Source: Methanosarcinaceae archaeon
GTDB taxonomy: Archaea > Halobacteriota > Methanosarcinia > Methanosarcinales > Methanosarcinaceae
Reading direction: 5' to 3'
Assembly: GCA_030611265.1 (NCBI GenBank)
Contig: JAUWQD010000007.1
Location: 1 to 64,000 of the forward strand
DNA length: 64,000 nt
The notes under the pieces were generated by a model that searched no databases, was not told where the DNA came from, and saw nothing but the letters and a program-made list of their open reading frames with translations. A program made the translations under genes and the position numbers. Below, piece by piece: positions 1-9,821 of this stretch; position 1 is the stretch's first letter; each line of letters starts with the position of its first letter.

Positions 1-592
1 TGCCCCTCTTGCCTTTCGTTGATTGTACATGCCGGTCAAAGCTTCCTTTGAGGATCGCTTCTTTTGAAAAAATGTCGTAGATCTCATCAAACTTATCGAG
101 ATATTCTTCAAACGTATAATAGGCGATCCTCCCCACGCTGACTTTGTCTGTTTGATTGGGTTTGATTCGGCAATCGAAGACAGAGAACTCCTCGAAATCG
201 GTCACGATAGACAATGGCAGTTTTGCACTCCATGCATACCTCCTCAGCTGGTATGATGGGCTAACGTCATCTTTTACGTTCACAGAAGGTTTCTTCGCTT
301 CAATAAAGAACTTCCTTTGACCGCCAATTCTGAAACTGTAATCCGGCGCTCTGGTCGAACCCCCTATTTTTATCGCATCCTCATGAACAACATCTTTGTA
401 TTGCTCTGCATGATCCTGTTTATTGCCGACATCCCATCCCATAGCTTCAAAGAAGGGATCAATGAATTCAATTCTCACCTGTGTTTCATTATATGTTGAT
501 TTTTTATAAACGTCAAGATTATACCTGAATCGTTCAACAAGCTTTTTGATCTTTTGCTTTGCTTCTTCTTTCATTTCATCTTTGGACATCAT
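1..592 (-). CDS. Type IIG-like restriction-modification enzyme, N-terminal part (cut by window edge)
   Basis: An open frame runs from a doubled ATG (592 or 589) to the left edge, about 197 codons. Residues include ETQVRIEFIDPFF, APDYSFRIGG and FFIEAKKPS, which form the D...ExK core of the PD-(D/E)xK nuclease domain at the N-terminus of Eco57I-type single-chain restriction-modification enzymes and related HsdR_N domains. The following stretch (SYQLRRYAWSAKLPLSI) is also typical of that family. The methyltransferase and target-recognition parts would lie outside the window. The domain is recognised from memory, so the exact R-M subtype is an inference. Confidence 0.8.
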   Translation of the reverse strand, partial: MMSKDEMKEEAKQKIKKLVERFRYNLDVYKKSTYNETQVRIEFIDPFFEAMGWDVGNKQDHAEQYKDVVHEDAIKIGGSTRAPDYSFRIGGQRKFFIEAKKPSVNVKDDVSPSYQLRRYAWSAKLPLSIVTDFEEFSVFDCRIKPNQTDKVSVGRIAYYTFEEYLDKFDEIYDIFSKEAILKGSFDRHVQSTKGKRG

Positions 593-1207
593 AATAGACT
601 ATGTAAGACACACTTATTATATTTTCTATAATTGACCTCTTCCAAATAAACACATGTCAATTTCTCACAATACAATACGCCCAACCGGCTCCGTAATCTC
701 AAATTCTCCCAAAATTATTTTTCGTTTCAGTTCCCATGCTGTCTTCAGAGCACGCGTGCGGTCTGGACACAGGCAATGAGGAAGGTGCGGGGTGCGAACT
801 GGAAGCGAGCGCGAAAGCCGCGCCCCAGCTGCCTTTTTTTGCTGCACTAAAGCCCGCCGCCAGTTGAGTGCAGTCTCAATCGCAGGCGTGCGTGCGCAAA
901 GCCAGATAAGTAAACTTAGGCCGAAGCAGCAACAGCGCCGCAGGCGGTGCATTCCACTGCTTCTGACAACCCGCAAATCTCTCTTTCACAACAAAACACG
1001 AAGGCGCAGATACTGATAACTCGATGCGCATTTCGGGCAGTGGTGAAGCACGGCGCCGCACTTCGTGCGTGGTGATGGCACGTTCATTTTCAAGTAGTTC
1101 AACCACCCGCGCTCGCCCGTCTGTTATCAGGTAATGCCACCTGCACGCGTTTCATTCATCAGGGTGTCAAAACCACTAAAATTTGACAATAACCCAAATG
1201 TTATTGT
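593..1207. other. Intergenic region with a GC-rich patch, no convincing gene
   Basis: About 615 bases separate the restriction gene from truD. The part from about 660 to 1140 is much more GC-rich than its surroundings and keeps several overlapping frames of 70-100 codons open on both strands, as GC-rich DNA does. None of them has a recognisable domain or ribosome-binding site. It contains one copy of the GC palindrome family (about 935-960). It may be remnant foreign sequence. Confidence 0.5.
935..960 (+). repeat. GC-palindrome repeat family, degenerate copy
   Basis: The motif GCGCCGCAGGCGGTGCATTC is followed by CACTGC. It matches the other copies near 8123, 33492, 33753 and 40875 in the palindrome core (CCGC-AGGCGG) and in the flank (GCRTTYCCA). 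Confidence 0.5.
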
Positions 1208-2524
1208 TCAACTCATTCTTTTAGGATCGACTTTCATATACTCACGCAACAATGTTGTTGCATAACTTCCCTTTGGCAGTGAAAATTCAAGTACCGCTTT
1301 TGTTTTTCCTGAATTCAGGTCATCCTCTGATGCTACATATTCAGGTTGTGCATATAGCAACATCTCGCGCCTCAATCCTTTTGATGCCAACTCCGGCATG
1401 GTGGGGACTTTGAATCCTTCAATTGGAACTCCGCTATTCTCAAATATACGGTGTTCGATCTCACCCTGCTTACCGGATGCCCACTCAGTGCTGTGACCGA
1501 TCAGGGGTGCTGTAACAAAAGCACGCCTGCGCTTGATAAGATTATTCATTCCATTGAGCTTTTGTGATGTCACTTTTTCAGTTCTGGATATATCAGGAAG
1601 TCCATCCTTGTTTTTGAAACAGACTATATCTCCTTCAATAGCAGCATTCAGGGGCAAACCTTCTTTCACCCGCTCACACAGGATTTGGTTAAAGAGATAT
1701 GACTGGTATGCATGTACGAACAGCATACGTATGCTTTTGGAAAGTATTCCGAACGCGCCCGTAAAATCATCAGGGCTTGTGATAAGATGGTGCATCATCG
1801 AACGTTCATAACGCAGGTTCAGTGGATACTGTTCAAGACCCCATGCATAGTCTTTTGTGTTGAACACATGATCCCGCACATGTCTATTCTCTTCGGATTC
1901 ATCAGGGAACGACTTTGCAATATATGCAAGTGCTGCTTCCTCTATATTTCCGTGAACGATTGCTTCTCCCACAAGGTGTGTGATGGGGCGGATTGCGCCA
2001 AATCGCTGTATTCCGAAAAAATTAGGGACTCCGCCGGTTTCCAGTATCTTATCTGTAGTTTTCTGAAGATGTGTTTGGAGTTCATCTTCGGACAGGTCGA
2101 TGTCCCTAACCGTTATTTTGAACCCGTTTCCTGTAAGGTCGCCCAATTTTACCGGTCTGTTCGACCTGCCTATGACTTTCAGTTCAACATCCTTGAGGAA
2201 AATGTCATCCACAGCCTGTGGTGTCATGTTATGGATGCTGATCTTTTGGGTAGTGACTGCCCGCTTGTCCTTTGTCCCTGCAAACCCTATGCGCTTTTGG
2301 CTGATCCCAAATTTGCGAGAGAGGTCACGGATCACATGATGCATGTCCCAGTTACGTTTTGTAAGTTCAAGTATCAGTTGTTTTCCACTGTCTCCTTCTT
2401 CGCGGTTTGTGATTTCTGTTACGACAAAGTCATCGACCTCCTGCCTTAATTTCCCCCCGATACCTTCGGTGGTTGTAGTGTATATGTCGATACCTGTCTT
2501 TTTTTCAATTTCTGGAACTTCCAT
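1208..2524 (-). CDS. truD: tRNA pseudouridine synthase TruD
   Basis: TruD isomerises uridine 13 of tRNA to pseudouridine. The 438-residue length is normal for the archaeal family. The catalytic-aspartate motif FAGTKDKRAVTTQ lies near residue 80, and the family hallmark PNFFGIQRFG near residue 165 binds RNA. A long insertion with HAYQSYLFNQIL follows, as in other TruD proteins. It is the last gene of a minus-strand run (DUF434 gene, mptN, pth2, truD) with short gaps; pth2 ends 55 bases upstream. It ends in TGA. Confidence 0.95.
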   Translation of the reverse strand: MEVPEIEKKTGIDIYTTTTEGIGGKLRQEVDDFVVTEITNREEGDSGKQLILELTKRNWDMHHVIRDLSRKFGISQKRIGFAGTKDKRAVTTQKISIHNMTPQAVDDIFLKDVELKVIGRSNRPVKLGDLTGNGFKITVRDIDLSEDELQTHLQKTTDKILETGGVPNFFGIQRFGAIRPITHLVGEAIVHGNIEEAALAYIAKSFPDESEENRHVRDHVFNTKDYAWGLEQYPLNLRYERSMMHHLITSPDDFTGAFGILSKSIRMLFVHAYQSYLFNQILCERVKEGLPLNAAIEGDIVCFKNKDGLPDISRTEKVTSQKLNGMNNLIKRRRAFVTAPLIGHSTEWASGKQGEIEHRIFENSGVPIEGFKVPTMPELASKGLRREMLLYAQPEYVASEDDLNSGKTKAVLEFSLPKGSYATTLLREYMKVDPKRMS

Positions 2525-2579
2525 GAATTATGATCTCCCTATGTTATGACAAATATAACAATTACAAAAATTACAACAA

Positions 2580-2927
2580 CTATAACAATTTCAAATGCCC
2601 CGTGATCTTGTCAAGTTCATCTGATCTTGCAGGTCCTATACCGAGTACCGTAATAGTGCCGGGTGCAATCTCGGTACGCCCTGCATCTGTGATAAGTGCT
2701 GTCGGAAGGTCATGCCGTCTTGCCACTTCCTTGAGTTCAAAAAGGTCACGTAAAGTCGGAACCCTAAGGACTACTTTTTTCTGACCGCCATCTTTCCACC
2801 CTTCAAGCGCATCTCTACTTGCCCATTCCGATGCAGATACGGCAGCGTGTGCAACCTGTACTGCGAGTTTACCTTTTGAGAGTTTGAGATCATCGCGTAT
2901 CACAATGCATTGTTTGTATTCAACCAT
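2580..2927 (-). CDS. pth2: Peptidyl-tRNA hydrolase Pth2
   Basis: This 115-residue protein cleaves peptidyl-tRNA released from stalled ribosomes. It matches the archaeal/eukaryotic Pth2 family: KQCIVIRDDLKLSKGKLAVQ at the N-terminus, then AHAAVSAS, and TALITDAGRTEIAPGT with the conserved C-terminal loop. A GAGG ribosome-binding site lies just before the ATG at 2927. The stop is TAG after a normal C-terminus (GHLKLL), one of several genes here showing that UAG terminates. It is co-oriented and closely spaced with mptN and truD, so it is probably co-transcribed. Confidence 0.95.
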   Translation of the reverse strand: MVEYKQCIVIRDDLKLSKGKLAVQVAHAAVSASEWASRDALEGWKDGGQKKVVLRVPTLRDLFELKEVARRHDLPTALITDAGRTEIAPGTITVLGIGPARSDELDKITGHLKLL

Positions 2928-2971
2928 CTTTATTATCCTCGTGACCCCTAATACAAAACGTTACTATATCC

Positions 2972-3898
2972 CTATATCCCCGTGGTTACGTAATCGATTA
3001 TTTGTTCTGCGACGTTTATGCCCCACGCTTCATATATGCCTGCTCCCGATGGCGTGCCATTGACCTCAAGTATCACAGATCCGATTGGTCCTTCGATGAT
3101 GTCCACGCCTGCAAAGACCGTACCAATGGTTTCTGCGGCACGTATGCATATCTCTTCCTGTTCCTGTGACAGGACACACCGCGCGGCAGTGCCGCCCTGA
3201 CTGAGATTATTTATCCATGAACCATCTGCTGCTGTGCGATATATCGCACCGATGACGCTGCCATTGACCACGAATGCGCGAATATCGCGCCCCGGGTTTG
3301 CGATGAATTCCTGAATGTAGAGCATCTCTTTTTCGCGGATTAGTTCATCGATAAGTTGTTTGATTTGTTTGGGGTGCGGTTCGTTATTCGGGTGAAATGC
3401 TGTGCCGTCTTTTACTCTCAAAATTCCGAGGCCTTTGTAGCCAAATACGGGTTTTATTACGGCATCGCCGAATTCTGCCAGTGTGTTCAGAGCACCTTCG
3501 GTGCTCTGGACTGCTCTTGTTCGTGGGACTGGCAAGTTTGCCTGTGCCAGAAGGCAGGTTGAGTGGTATTTGTTTGCAGCGTTCTGTATTGCCTGCGGGG
3601 TGTTGACGATCAATGTTCCGTTCATTTCAAGCTGTCGCAGGATGTCAAATCTAAAAGAAACGCCATCAAGTATGCCTGCACCAACATCGCGCACAATGAT
3701 TGCGTCAAGTTCGGACAGGTCGGTGTCATTTGCACTGTAATGGATACCATGTTGTATATTGACTTCTGCGGTCTGCAGGTTTATTACGACTGGGGTAATG
3801 TTCTTCTGTTTCGCTGCGGTTACGAGGGATGCGGTTGTCCAGTCGGATGGGTCGGTTATGGCGATTCCGATTCTTGTTTTTTTCATTGAATTGCTCAT
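2972..3898 (-). CDS. mptN: RimK-like ATP-grasp ligase, probable MptN (tetrahydromethanopterin:alpha-L-glutamate ligase)
   Basis: This 308-residue ATP-grasp ligase of the RimK/MptN/CofF group has [16 protein letters not shown] (ATP-binding lysine and glycine loop) around residues 145-160. It also has [15 protein letters not shown], and [20 protein letters not shown], where Glu and Asn bind metal. In methanogens the closest characterised role is adding glutamate to tetrahydromethanopterin to give tetrahydrosarcinapterin. That substrate is inferred from family and organism; a coenzyme F420 ligase (CofF) or another RimK role cannot be excluded. Starts at 3898 or 3886 are both possible. The stop is TAG. 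Confidence 0.7.
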   Translation of the reverse strand: MSNSMKKTRIGIAITDPSDWTTASLVTAAKQKNITPVVINLQTAEVNIQHGIHYSANDTDLSELDAIIVRDVGAGILDGVSFRFDILRQLEMNGTLIVNTPQAIQNAANKYHSTCLLAQANLPVPRTRAVQSTEGALNTLAEFGDAVIKPVFGYKGLGILRVKDGTAFHPNNEPHPKQIKQLIDELIREKEMLYIQEFIANPGRDIRAFVVNGSVIGAIYRTAADGSWINNLSQGGTAARCVLSQEQEEICIRAAETIGTVFAGVDIIEGPIGSVILEVNGTPSGAGIYEAWGINVAEQIIDYVTTGI

Positions 3899-3957
3899 TG
3901 CTCTTGTTTATATTAATAGTCTTCACATTTTGTTTTTCTGCTATTTTGTGGCAACAC

Positions 3958-4632
3958 TTACAGAATGCGCATCGCCTCAATTCCATCTCGTTCCATCAAA
4001 CACGCAGCAATATCGATCACTTCCTGCACAGCATCGATCACCACTCCGTCTGCAGTAGCCACAACAACCCCCACACCCGCGTTCTTGAGATCAAAGTCTA
4101 CATGACGGGATGTACGCGCGCTACCATTTAGCGAATATATATGAAACCTGTTGTCAATATAACGTGCAAGTTGTCCGCTTTTGCTCATCTGCGTATCCAG
4201 TAGAATGTTGACAGATCTTACGCTGTATTCAGAGAGGAACGAGAGCATCTTATCAACTGCTTTGTAAGTAGCATCCGTATTGTTATAGTTCCTAAAAACT
4301 CCTCTTGTGTCCCGAATAAACCCATCATCCCCAAGCCAGAGATTTTCATTTTTTAGCATACTTTCGACGGTTATCAGTACGTTATAACCATCGATCAGCA
4401 CATCGCGCCCATTAATGTCTGCACATGCAAGCTGTTTTTCCCTACGCACCGTTGCAACCTCTGGAGGTCGTACGACCCTTACAAGTATGTGCCTTTCGCT
4501 TTCAGTCAGACGATAATGATCACTAACAAAACGTATTGCTGCGCTTATCGAATATCCGCGTGCAAGAAGATATCGAATATCATGGGCTGGTTCGGTGAGT
4601 TTTTTGTTTAAGGTATTGGTGGAATTAAGCAT
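3958..4632 (-). CDS. DUF434/DUF5616-type protein
   Basis: This 224-residue conserved archaeal protein has an N-terminal helical DUF434-like part (ARGYSISAAIRFVSDHY, then LTESERHILVRVV). A larger C-terminal domain has VLIDGYNVLITVE near residue 80, MLLSFLSEYSV-type helices and DFDLKNAGVGVVVATADGVV. The DGYN and VVATADGV motifs resemble the acidic strands of PIN/NYN-like nuclease folds, but activity is unknown. It leads the minus-strand run into mptN, pth2 and truD, with a 59-base gap to mptN. Domain names are recalled, not searched. Confidence 0.75.
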   Translation of the reverse strand: MLNSTNTLNKKLTEPAHDIRYLLARGYSISAAIRFVSDHYRLTESERHILVRVVRPPEVATVRREKQLACADINGRDVLIDGYNVLITVESMLKNENLWLGDDGFIRDTRGVFRNYNNTDATYKAVDKMLSFLSEYSVRSVNILLDTQMSKSGQLARYIDNRFHIYSLNGSARTSRHVDFDLKNAGVGVVVATADGVVIDAVQEVIDIAACLMERDGIEAMRIL

Positions 4633-5094
4633 TGAAAATAGTTTGATGCCAGTATGATTTATACATGTCGCACACCAATTTATGGCGCATCCAGATTATA
4701 ATCTTACTTTCCGCAGGTATATGCAAATTTTAAACATTTTTCCTGATATCGGTTTTGAATATCCATGACATATTATATTTATACTGTATATACATATGCA
4801 CATGGTGAGATGACAATATTCACCCACTTAATGTTGGAGAGATCCTGTTTTAGTATACAATTTGCAAACTTCGGTAGAAAATTGACATACATCATTCTAA
4901 ACCGTTTGTATGCATATTTTGAAAACCGTAATCATGCAACATCATTCTATATTTAAGAAAAAGATTTGTTTTCAAAATCTACCTGCGGAAAGAGAGATTA
5001 CTTGAAATCGATCGGGGTCAAGAAGGTGTAGAACATATTTGAAAATTTGTGCAGTTCACTGATAGCGGTTTAATTTCATAGTGACGATGATGGG
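4633..5094. other. Intergenic region, AT-rich, no gene seen
   Basis: About 460 bases lie between the DUF434 gene start and the 3' end of the TPR reading frame. The region is AT-rich. A 63-codon plus-strand frame (4765-4956) has no ribosome-binding site or recognisable sequence. The part near 4640-4740 probably holds the promoter of the DUF434-mptN-pth2-truD run. I see no repeats or structured RNA. Confidence 0.5.
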
Positions 5095-5973
5095 TTATAA
5101 CAGTTTATCTTCCAGTTCCACAACATCCACATCCCGCCTATGATACCCCATCTTCCCTATCATCTCTTTTGCAGTTTCAAGATTCTTTCTTGCATCTTCT
5201 TCTTTTTCACCCATTGCCAGATATAGTCTGACATATTCAAGGTGGCAGTCTGCTTTGTGTAGTCCCATGCCCCCTCGTTCTGCTATGGTCATGGCCTCGT
5301 CAAGGTCGCGCTTTGCTTTTAAGAACTCACCTTGCACACTGTATAGCTCTGCACGGGCCAGCAGGCCGCGGGGAATGTGATGCTGAGTTCCAGCCTGTCG
5401 CAGACCTTCTACCGCCTTGTTAAGGTGAGCTTCGGCCTGAGTAAAATCATTGCTTACCTCCTGCCGGGTTTGAAGCAGGTGGGCACGACCCAGGGATAGG
5501 TGTTCGAGGGCGATGTCGAGAAGATAGCCGGATCCCCATTCTAATGTCTGCCCGGCCCGGCCCAGCACATCTATACACATTCCCTGGCTCAAGAGCAGGT
5601 CGCAATACCGGAATCCCGCCAGTGAGTAGAGGTATGAATACTCGGGCTGCCTTTCCTTTTGCATTTCCTCTGCTTCAACAAAAGCGGCTTCAGCTTCTGG
5701 AAAGCAACCAGCCTGGTGCAGAGCATCGGCCAGGGCCGTTCTGTTAGCCATTCGCAAAAAAGCATCGCCGCTTTTGTCCGCATACTCCACGCTCTGGCTG
5801 GCGTAATCCAAAGCCGAGGGCACGTTGCCCAAGATGAGGTGGAGTTCGCTGAGGTTGCCGGTACAAATGGCAGTGTTTATCCAGTCCTTACTTGAAACAT
5901 CAGCATCCAGTCCTGCCTGCATGGGCTGTGCAGCTTCTGCCAGCCTGCCCAGCGCCCGAAGGTAAAAACCAGT
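5095..5973 (-). pseudogene. TPR-repeat C-terminal half of the TIR-NB-ARC protein, cut off by an in-frame UAG
   Basis: This frame continues the upstream TIR-NB-ARC gene in the same phase with a single TAG codon (5974-5976) between them. Directly after the stop it reads TGFYLRALGRLAEAAQPM, a typical first TPR helix pair, followed by TPR units (GNLSELHLILGNVPSALDYA and others) to about residue 290. An internal ATG at 5922 has no clear ribosome-binding site. The simplest reading is a nonsense mutation of a Glu/Gln/Trp codon in a protein of about 922 residues. Independent translation of the TPR part or partial readthrough are alternatives. Confidence 0.75.
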
Positions 5974-7863
5974 CTAATTCAAAACATAACCTTTATCACT
6001 TTCGGCAATCTCAGCCAGAATTTTATCCCAAGGTTGATTGAAGAAGCCAGATAAAATAGTCAGCAAAGAGCCCATTGCTCCTAACTTTTTCGAAGCGAAA
6101 AATTCATTCCTTCTTTGAATCCTCTGTTTATACACTTCATCCAGTGCGTCCTGATGCCGGCCAGCCTCGCAGCCATGTGCCACTGCCTGATAAAGGGGCC
6201 CCATCTCCTCGATGGTATCGGGAAATTCTTTTGCTGTATTCTTATAGTAATCGTAAAGTCTGGAATGAGCCTCTTTCCATGCATCAGGATTATTATTTTT
6301 GAGTTTCTCGCCAAAATATTCCCGTATGAGAGGATGGCAGTCCAGCTTATCTGATTCGCCGTCTTCATTTGCCAGAAGTCTTGCCGTCTTCAGACGATTT
6401 AAAGCAAACAACCAGTATTTAGATGAAAATTTTTTAAAATCCGAGGTTAAACCGTTGATAACTGGTTTGGTCATGATTGCCTTAATTGCACCGTCTTCGG
6501 CAGGCCTGCCGAAAACCCCCATAATATACAGTATATTCAGTTCAGGTTTACCTTGGAACCATTTTTCATATGATTCCATTACCCTTTTAGCATGACCGCC
6601 ATGTTCCTCCTCATCAATAAGATTCTCAATTAGGTCTCGTTTTCGGACATTCCCACCATATACCACAGTAAGATAACTTCCAAGCAGGGTTAATGCGAGC
6701 GCATGATTGCCAAATTCACGGGATGCCTGTTTGAGTTCTTCATCAGTTCCCTTTACACCAAGGTGTTTGAGAAGCTCCACCCCTGCATCAGGTGAGAGAT
6801 GATCAAGAGAAATATTTTGCACTGAATTTCCGATGAAATCTTTGATATCATCCACTTCCAGACGCGTGGATATGACACATAGCCCGGGATTGTGGTTAGC
6901 CAATTCCCGAAGCATAGACTGAAGGCCCGGGTCTTTTATTCTACCTCCCCCTTCCCCCGGTGGATTCTGCAAAGGCTCAAGTCCATCCAGAATGAGCAGA
7001 GTCTTCTGTTTTTTAATGAAATCTGCCAGACGCTCGCCCTTCTCCCAAGGTGAACCCTCATCTGGTGCAGGGTCGCCAAACCACTTCAAGGCAGATGCTA
7101 TGAACACATCGGCAGACACCTGTTTATCTTCCGATGCACCCTGGCTGTAGAATGACCAGCCGAATACGCGTTCAGCGCCATGGAAACTGTCAGCTGCCAT
7201 ATTGCGCAACCATTTGTTCACAAGAGAGGTCTTGCCGACACCACCCCACGCCACCAGACTGACTATATTGGTATTGGGGTCTGCCCAGGCTGTATCCATA
7301 TCTTCTAGTTCCTGCTCACGACCGAAGAGGATGGAGCTTGTAGATGGCAATCTGGCAAGAGATATTTTTTCAGGAGCAAGAGGAATGTGGCCTTTGTCAA
7401 TTGAATCCTCGGGAACACACTTTATTATGTCTGCAACTTCATTTGCAATCGCCGCCAAATCAGTGTCAATATGGTGCTCATCACCACCTGAAAGAGCCTT
7501 GCCGTCCTTCGTTCGAAGATTCATGCGAGAAAGCCATTTAACTTGGTTCCATGCACATGGTTTCGCTATGATTGGAAATATACGCATTCCTTCCTTCTCA
7601 CGGTGCTCCATCAATCGAGAGACTTCTTCTTCAAGGATAAACTTAGATGTAAGAAAATTGGCAGAAACCAATAAAATGGCAACGCTGGCTTTTGTCATTG
7701 CTTCTTGGATTTTTTCATACCAGTCCTCACCCCCACCGATGCGGCGATCGTCCCACAAATCGAGAAGACCTTCATGTTGCAACACACCCAGATGGGACAC
7801 CAGTCGGTCCTTCCAGTCTTCGTCCATGTGACTGTAACTTATGAAAACTGTGGGTTTGGTCAT
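5974..7863 (-). CDS. TIR-NB-ARC (STAND) protein, probable defence/NTPase sensor, truncated by UAG
   Basis: The 629-residue product begins with a TIR domain (TVFISYSHMDEDW, WDDRRIGGGEDWYEKI, LLVSANFLTSKFI followed by the EEE of the NADase-type active-site region). An NB-ARC/STAND NTPase follows, with FGREQELEDMD, Walker A AWGGVGKTSLVNKW near residue 208 and Walker B KTLLILDGLEPLQNP. The winged-helix region ends at ESDKGYVLN before TAG. In bacteria and archaea this architecture senses invaders and activates TIR NADase or related activity; that role is inferred. The natural TPR sensor half lies beyond the stop, so the encoded protein may lack target recognition. It stands alone between AT-rich gaps. 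Confidence 0.85.
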   Translation of the reverse strand: MTKPTVFISYSHMDEDWKDRLVSHLGVLQHEGLLDLWDDRRIGGGEDWYEKIQEAMTKASVAILLVSANFLTSKFILEEEVSRLMEHREKEGMRIFPIIAKPCAWNQVKWLSRMNLRTKDGKALSGGDEHHIDTDLAAIANEVADIIKCVPEDSIDKGHIPLAPEKISLARLPSTSSILFGREQELEDMDTAWADPNTNIVSLVAWGGVGKTSLVNKWLRNMAADSFHGAERVFGWSFYSQGASEDKQVSADVFIASALKWFGDPAPDEGSPWEKGERLADFIKKQKTLLILDGLEPLQNPPGEGGGRIKDPGLQSMLRELANHNPGLCVISTRLEVDDIKDFIGNSVQNISLDHLSPDAGVELLKHLGVKGTDEELKQASREFGNHALALTLLGSYLTVVYGGNVRKRDLIENLIDEEEHGGHAKRVMESYEKWFQGKPELNILYIMGVFGRPAEDGAIKAIMTKPVINGLTSDFKKFSSKYWLFALNRLKTARLLANEDGESDKLDCHPLIREYFGEKLKNNNPDAWKEAHSRLYDYYKNTAKEFPDTIEEMGPLYQAVAHGCEAGRHQDALDEVYKQRIQRRNEFFASKKLGAMGSLLTILSGFFNQPWDKILAEIAESDKGYVLN

Positions 7864-8237
7864 GCAATTTCCTTTTTTACAATGTATGTATCTTTGCTAA
7901 TATTATGATTATTAGAAAAGTTATTCTGTTATATTTGTTTCTATAGTGATACATATTTAGCAAAAAAAATCAGTTGCATTTGCCTTGAAGATCGACCTTA
8001 ATGATACACAAGTTGACATCCATATCCAGTCCATCCTGTAATCCTGTCCTTAATATCTATAAGATAATTCATTTTGTTCATTAAGTGTAAAAGTATGGCA
8101 ACTTTATCGCTGATGGAGGGGTGCGCCGCCTGCGGCGGATTGAATCGGCGTCAAAAATCGCTAAGCAAATACTATATTCAAATGAACTGAGAATGGTGCA
8201 GGATACTTTATCCTACCCACACAAAATAAAAAAAAAA
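7864..8237. other. Intergenic region with one GC palindrome
   Basis: About 370 bases lie between the divergent-facing TIR gene start and the pheS 3' end. The part near 7870-7980 is very AT-rich and likely carries the TIR gene promoter. A GC palindrome (8123-8140) sits in an otherwise AT-rich stretch. No reading frame of note. Confidence 0.5.
8121..8160 (-). repeat. GC-palindrome repeat family copy
   Basis: GCGCCGCCTGCGGCGGATTG starts at 8123 and is a near-perfect palindrome. The flanks (TGATG...GGG before, then AATCGGCGTCAAAAAT) match the copy near 33741-33790 (GATGATGGGAACACGCCGCC, then CCTTGGCTTTAAAAAT), so the repeat unit is longer than the palindrome. Confidence 0.6.
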
Positions 8238-9719
8238 TCATAACTCACAAACTTCGCTCTTCCTTAACCAATCAATGTCTGACTGATACAACTCACGCAG
8301 ATCCCTCAACCCCAGTTTCAGCATAGCCACACGGCTCACACCCAATCCCCATGCCAAAACAGGATGTTTGATACCAAGAGGTTCAGTGACTTCCTTTCTG
8401 AACACACCCGCACCACCAAGTTCAACCCAGCCCATACCTTCAACATAGACCTCAGGTTCGACACTTGGTTCAGTGTACGGGAAATAACCCGGGCGGAACC
8501 GAACATCCTCAAATCCCATCCTGTGATAGAACTCAGCAAGGCATCCGAGCAGGTTTGCAAATGACATGTTCTCATCCATAACAACACCCTCAAGCTGCTC
8601 GAACTCAGGAGTATGTGTAGGATCAATGGTCTCGCGGCGATATGCCCTGTCAATACAGAATGCCTTAACAGGAGCCTTTGGATTATCTGCAAGATACTTG
8701 ATGGTAACCGCAGTTGTGTGGGTTCGTAACACATTCCGGCTGGCAATATCCTCACTCCACTTTCCGCCCCATCCGGTCGAGTCAGTGTCGCCGCCATATT
8801 CATGCATTGCGCGCACATTGTCAATATAATCAGAAGGCAATTCAGATGTGGATGAAAGATGGAACGTATCCTGCATTTCACGCGCGGGATGATCCTGTGG
8901 CTGGAAAAGTGCATCAAAGTTCCAGAATGAACTTTGCACGATATCGCCTTTGATCTCAGTGAATCCCATCTCAAGGAAGATCTGGCGCATCTGGTCGATC
9001 AGGCGCTGGTATGGGTGTATCTTTGCACCATACACCTGTTTTGGCTTTGTGTTAACATTGTATGGGCGGAAATTCGTATTTTTCCATTCGCCGCTCTTTA
9101 GCAGTTCAGATGTGATCTGGGTAACCTCTTCCTCAATAACGATTCCCTCAGCCACCAATGCTTTTCCTGCATCTGTGATAGTGATAAGCCTGTGTTTTTC
9201 CTCATGTTTGGACACAAGTTTTCGTTTGATAAGATCAGTTACAACTTTCAGATTAGCACCCAGTTCATCAATGGTCTGTGCATGATCCTTGAATATTTCA
9301 AGCACAACCTCATCATCGCCCGTATCCGAATTGCCGGTCGGAACGATCATTCCTTTGTCAATAGTTGCCCAGCCTTTGCGGCGAAGCCATCCTGTTGCGA
9401 TCCCGACCATTTTTGGAGACAAGCGCTGTTTCAGTTCATCAATTGAGGTCGGTTCCGATATCGCATCGATTATTTGGCGCTCGGGTAATCCGTCCTTTGC
9501 ATATTCGATACCTTCTGCTGCCAGCATATATGTTTCAATTAATTCCTCATCAACGCTTGCAAGTTCCATCTCAGTCAGCAAATATGCAGACTGCATGGCT
9601 GTCTCTATCTTTAAAAGTGATTCCTTTGCAAGTTCTTGCGGAGTTGCGGATGATGATAGTTCATCCAGTGCAAGCAATACGTTTTTGTCATTCGTTGTGA
9701 GGTTATACTGAGCGCCCAT
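8238..9719 (-). CDS. pheS: Phenylalanyl-tRNA synthetase alpha subunit
   Basis: This 493-residue class II synthetase charges tRNA-Phe as part of an alpha2-beta2 enzyme. The N-terminal 220 residues are winged-helix-like repeats usual in archaeal/eukaryotic PheS. The catalytic core has [28 protein letters not shown] (motif 2 region with RTHTT), [20 protein letters not shown], and motif 3 [15 protein letters not shown]. The pheT partner is not in the window. It lies 102 bases downstream of trpS on the same strand. Confidence 0.96.
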   Translation of the reverse strand: MGAQYNLTTNDKNVLLALDELSSSATPQELAKESLLKIETAMQSAYLLTEMELASVDEELIETYMLAAEGIEYAKDGLPERQIIDAISEPTSIDELKQRLSPKMVGIATGWLRRKGWATIDKGMIVPTGNSDTGDDEVVLEIFKDHAQTIDELGANLKVVTDLIKRKLVSKHEEKHRLITITDAGKALVAEGIVIEEEVTQITSELLKSGEWKNTNFRPYNVNTKPKQVYGAKIHPYQRLIDQMRQIFLEMGFTEIKGDIVQSSFWNFDALFQPQDHPAREMQDTFHLSSTSELPSDYIDNVRAMHEYGGDTDSTGWGGKWSEDIASRNVLRTHTTAVTIKYLADNPKAPVKAFCIDRAYRRETIDPTHTPEFEQLEGVVMDENMSFANLLGCLAEFYHRMGFEDVRFRPGYFPYTEPSVEPEVYVEGMGWVELGGAGVFRKEVTEPLGIKHPVLAWGLGVSRVAMLKLGLRDLRELYQSDIDWLRKSEVCEL

Positions 9720-9821
9720 AATAATTACACCTGTGTTGTATTGTGAATATACCTATGCCTTATGATGTATAATTGTATCATTATCAAATTATCTAATCAA
9801 TTTCCATTGGATCAATAATAC

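Noticed and set aside
665-1106. Three overlapping frames of 74-103 codons on both strands
   Set aside because: They occur together in a GC-rich patch where stops are rare; none has a domain or start signal.
1712-2449. A 245-codon plus-strand frame opposite truD
   Set aside because: Antisense to TruD motifs, no ribosome-binding site, Cys/Phe-rich composition typical of a shadow frame.
5974-5976. Programmed pyrrolysine at the UAG of the TIR-NB-ARC gene
   Set aside because: UAG terminates about 9 of ~55 genes here and no pyl gene is visible in the window; left as a finding to check, not as a call.
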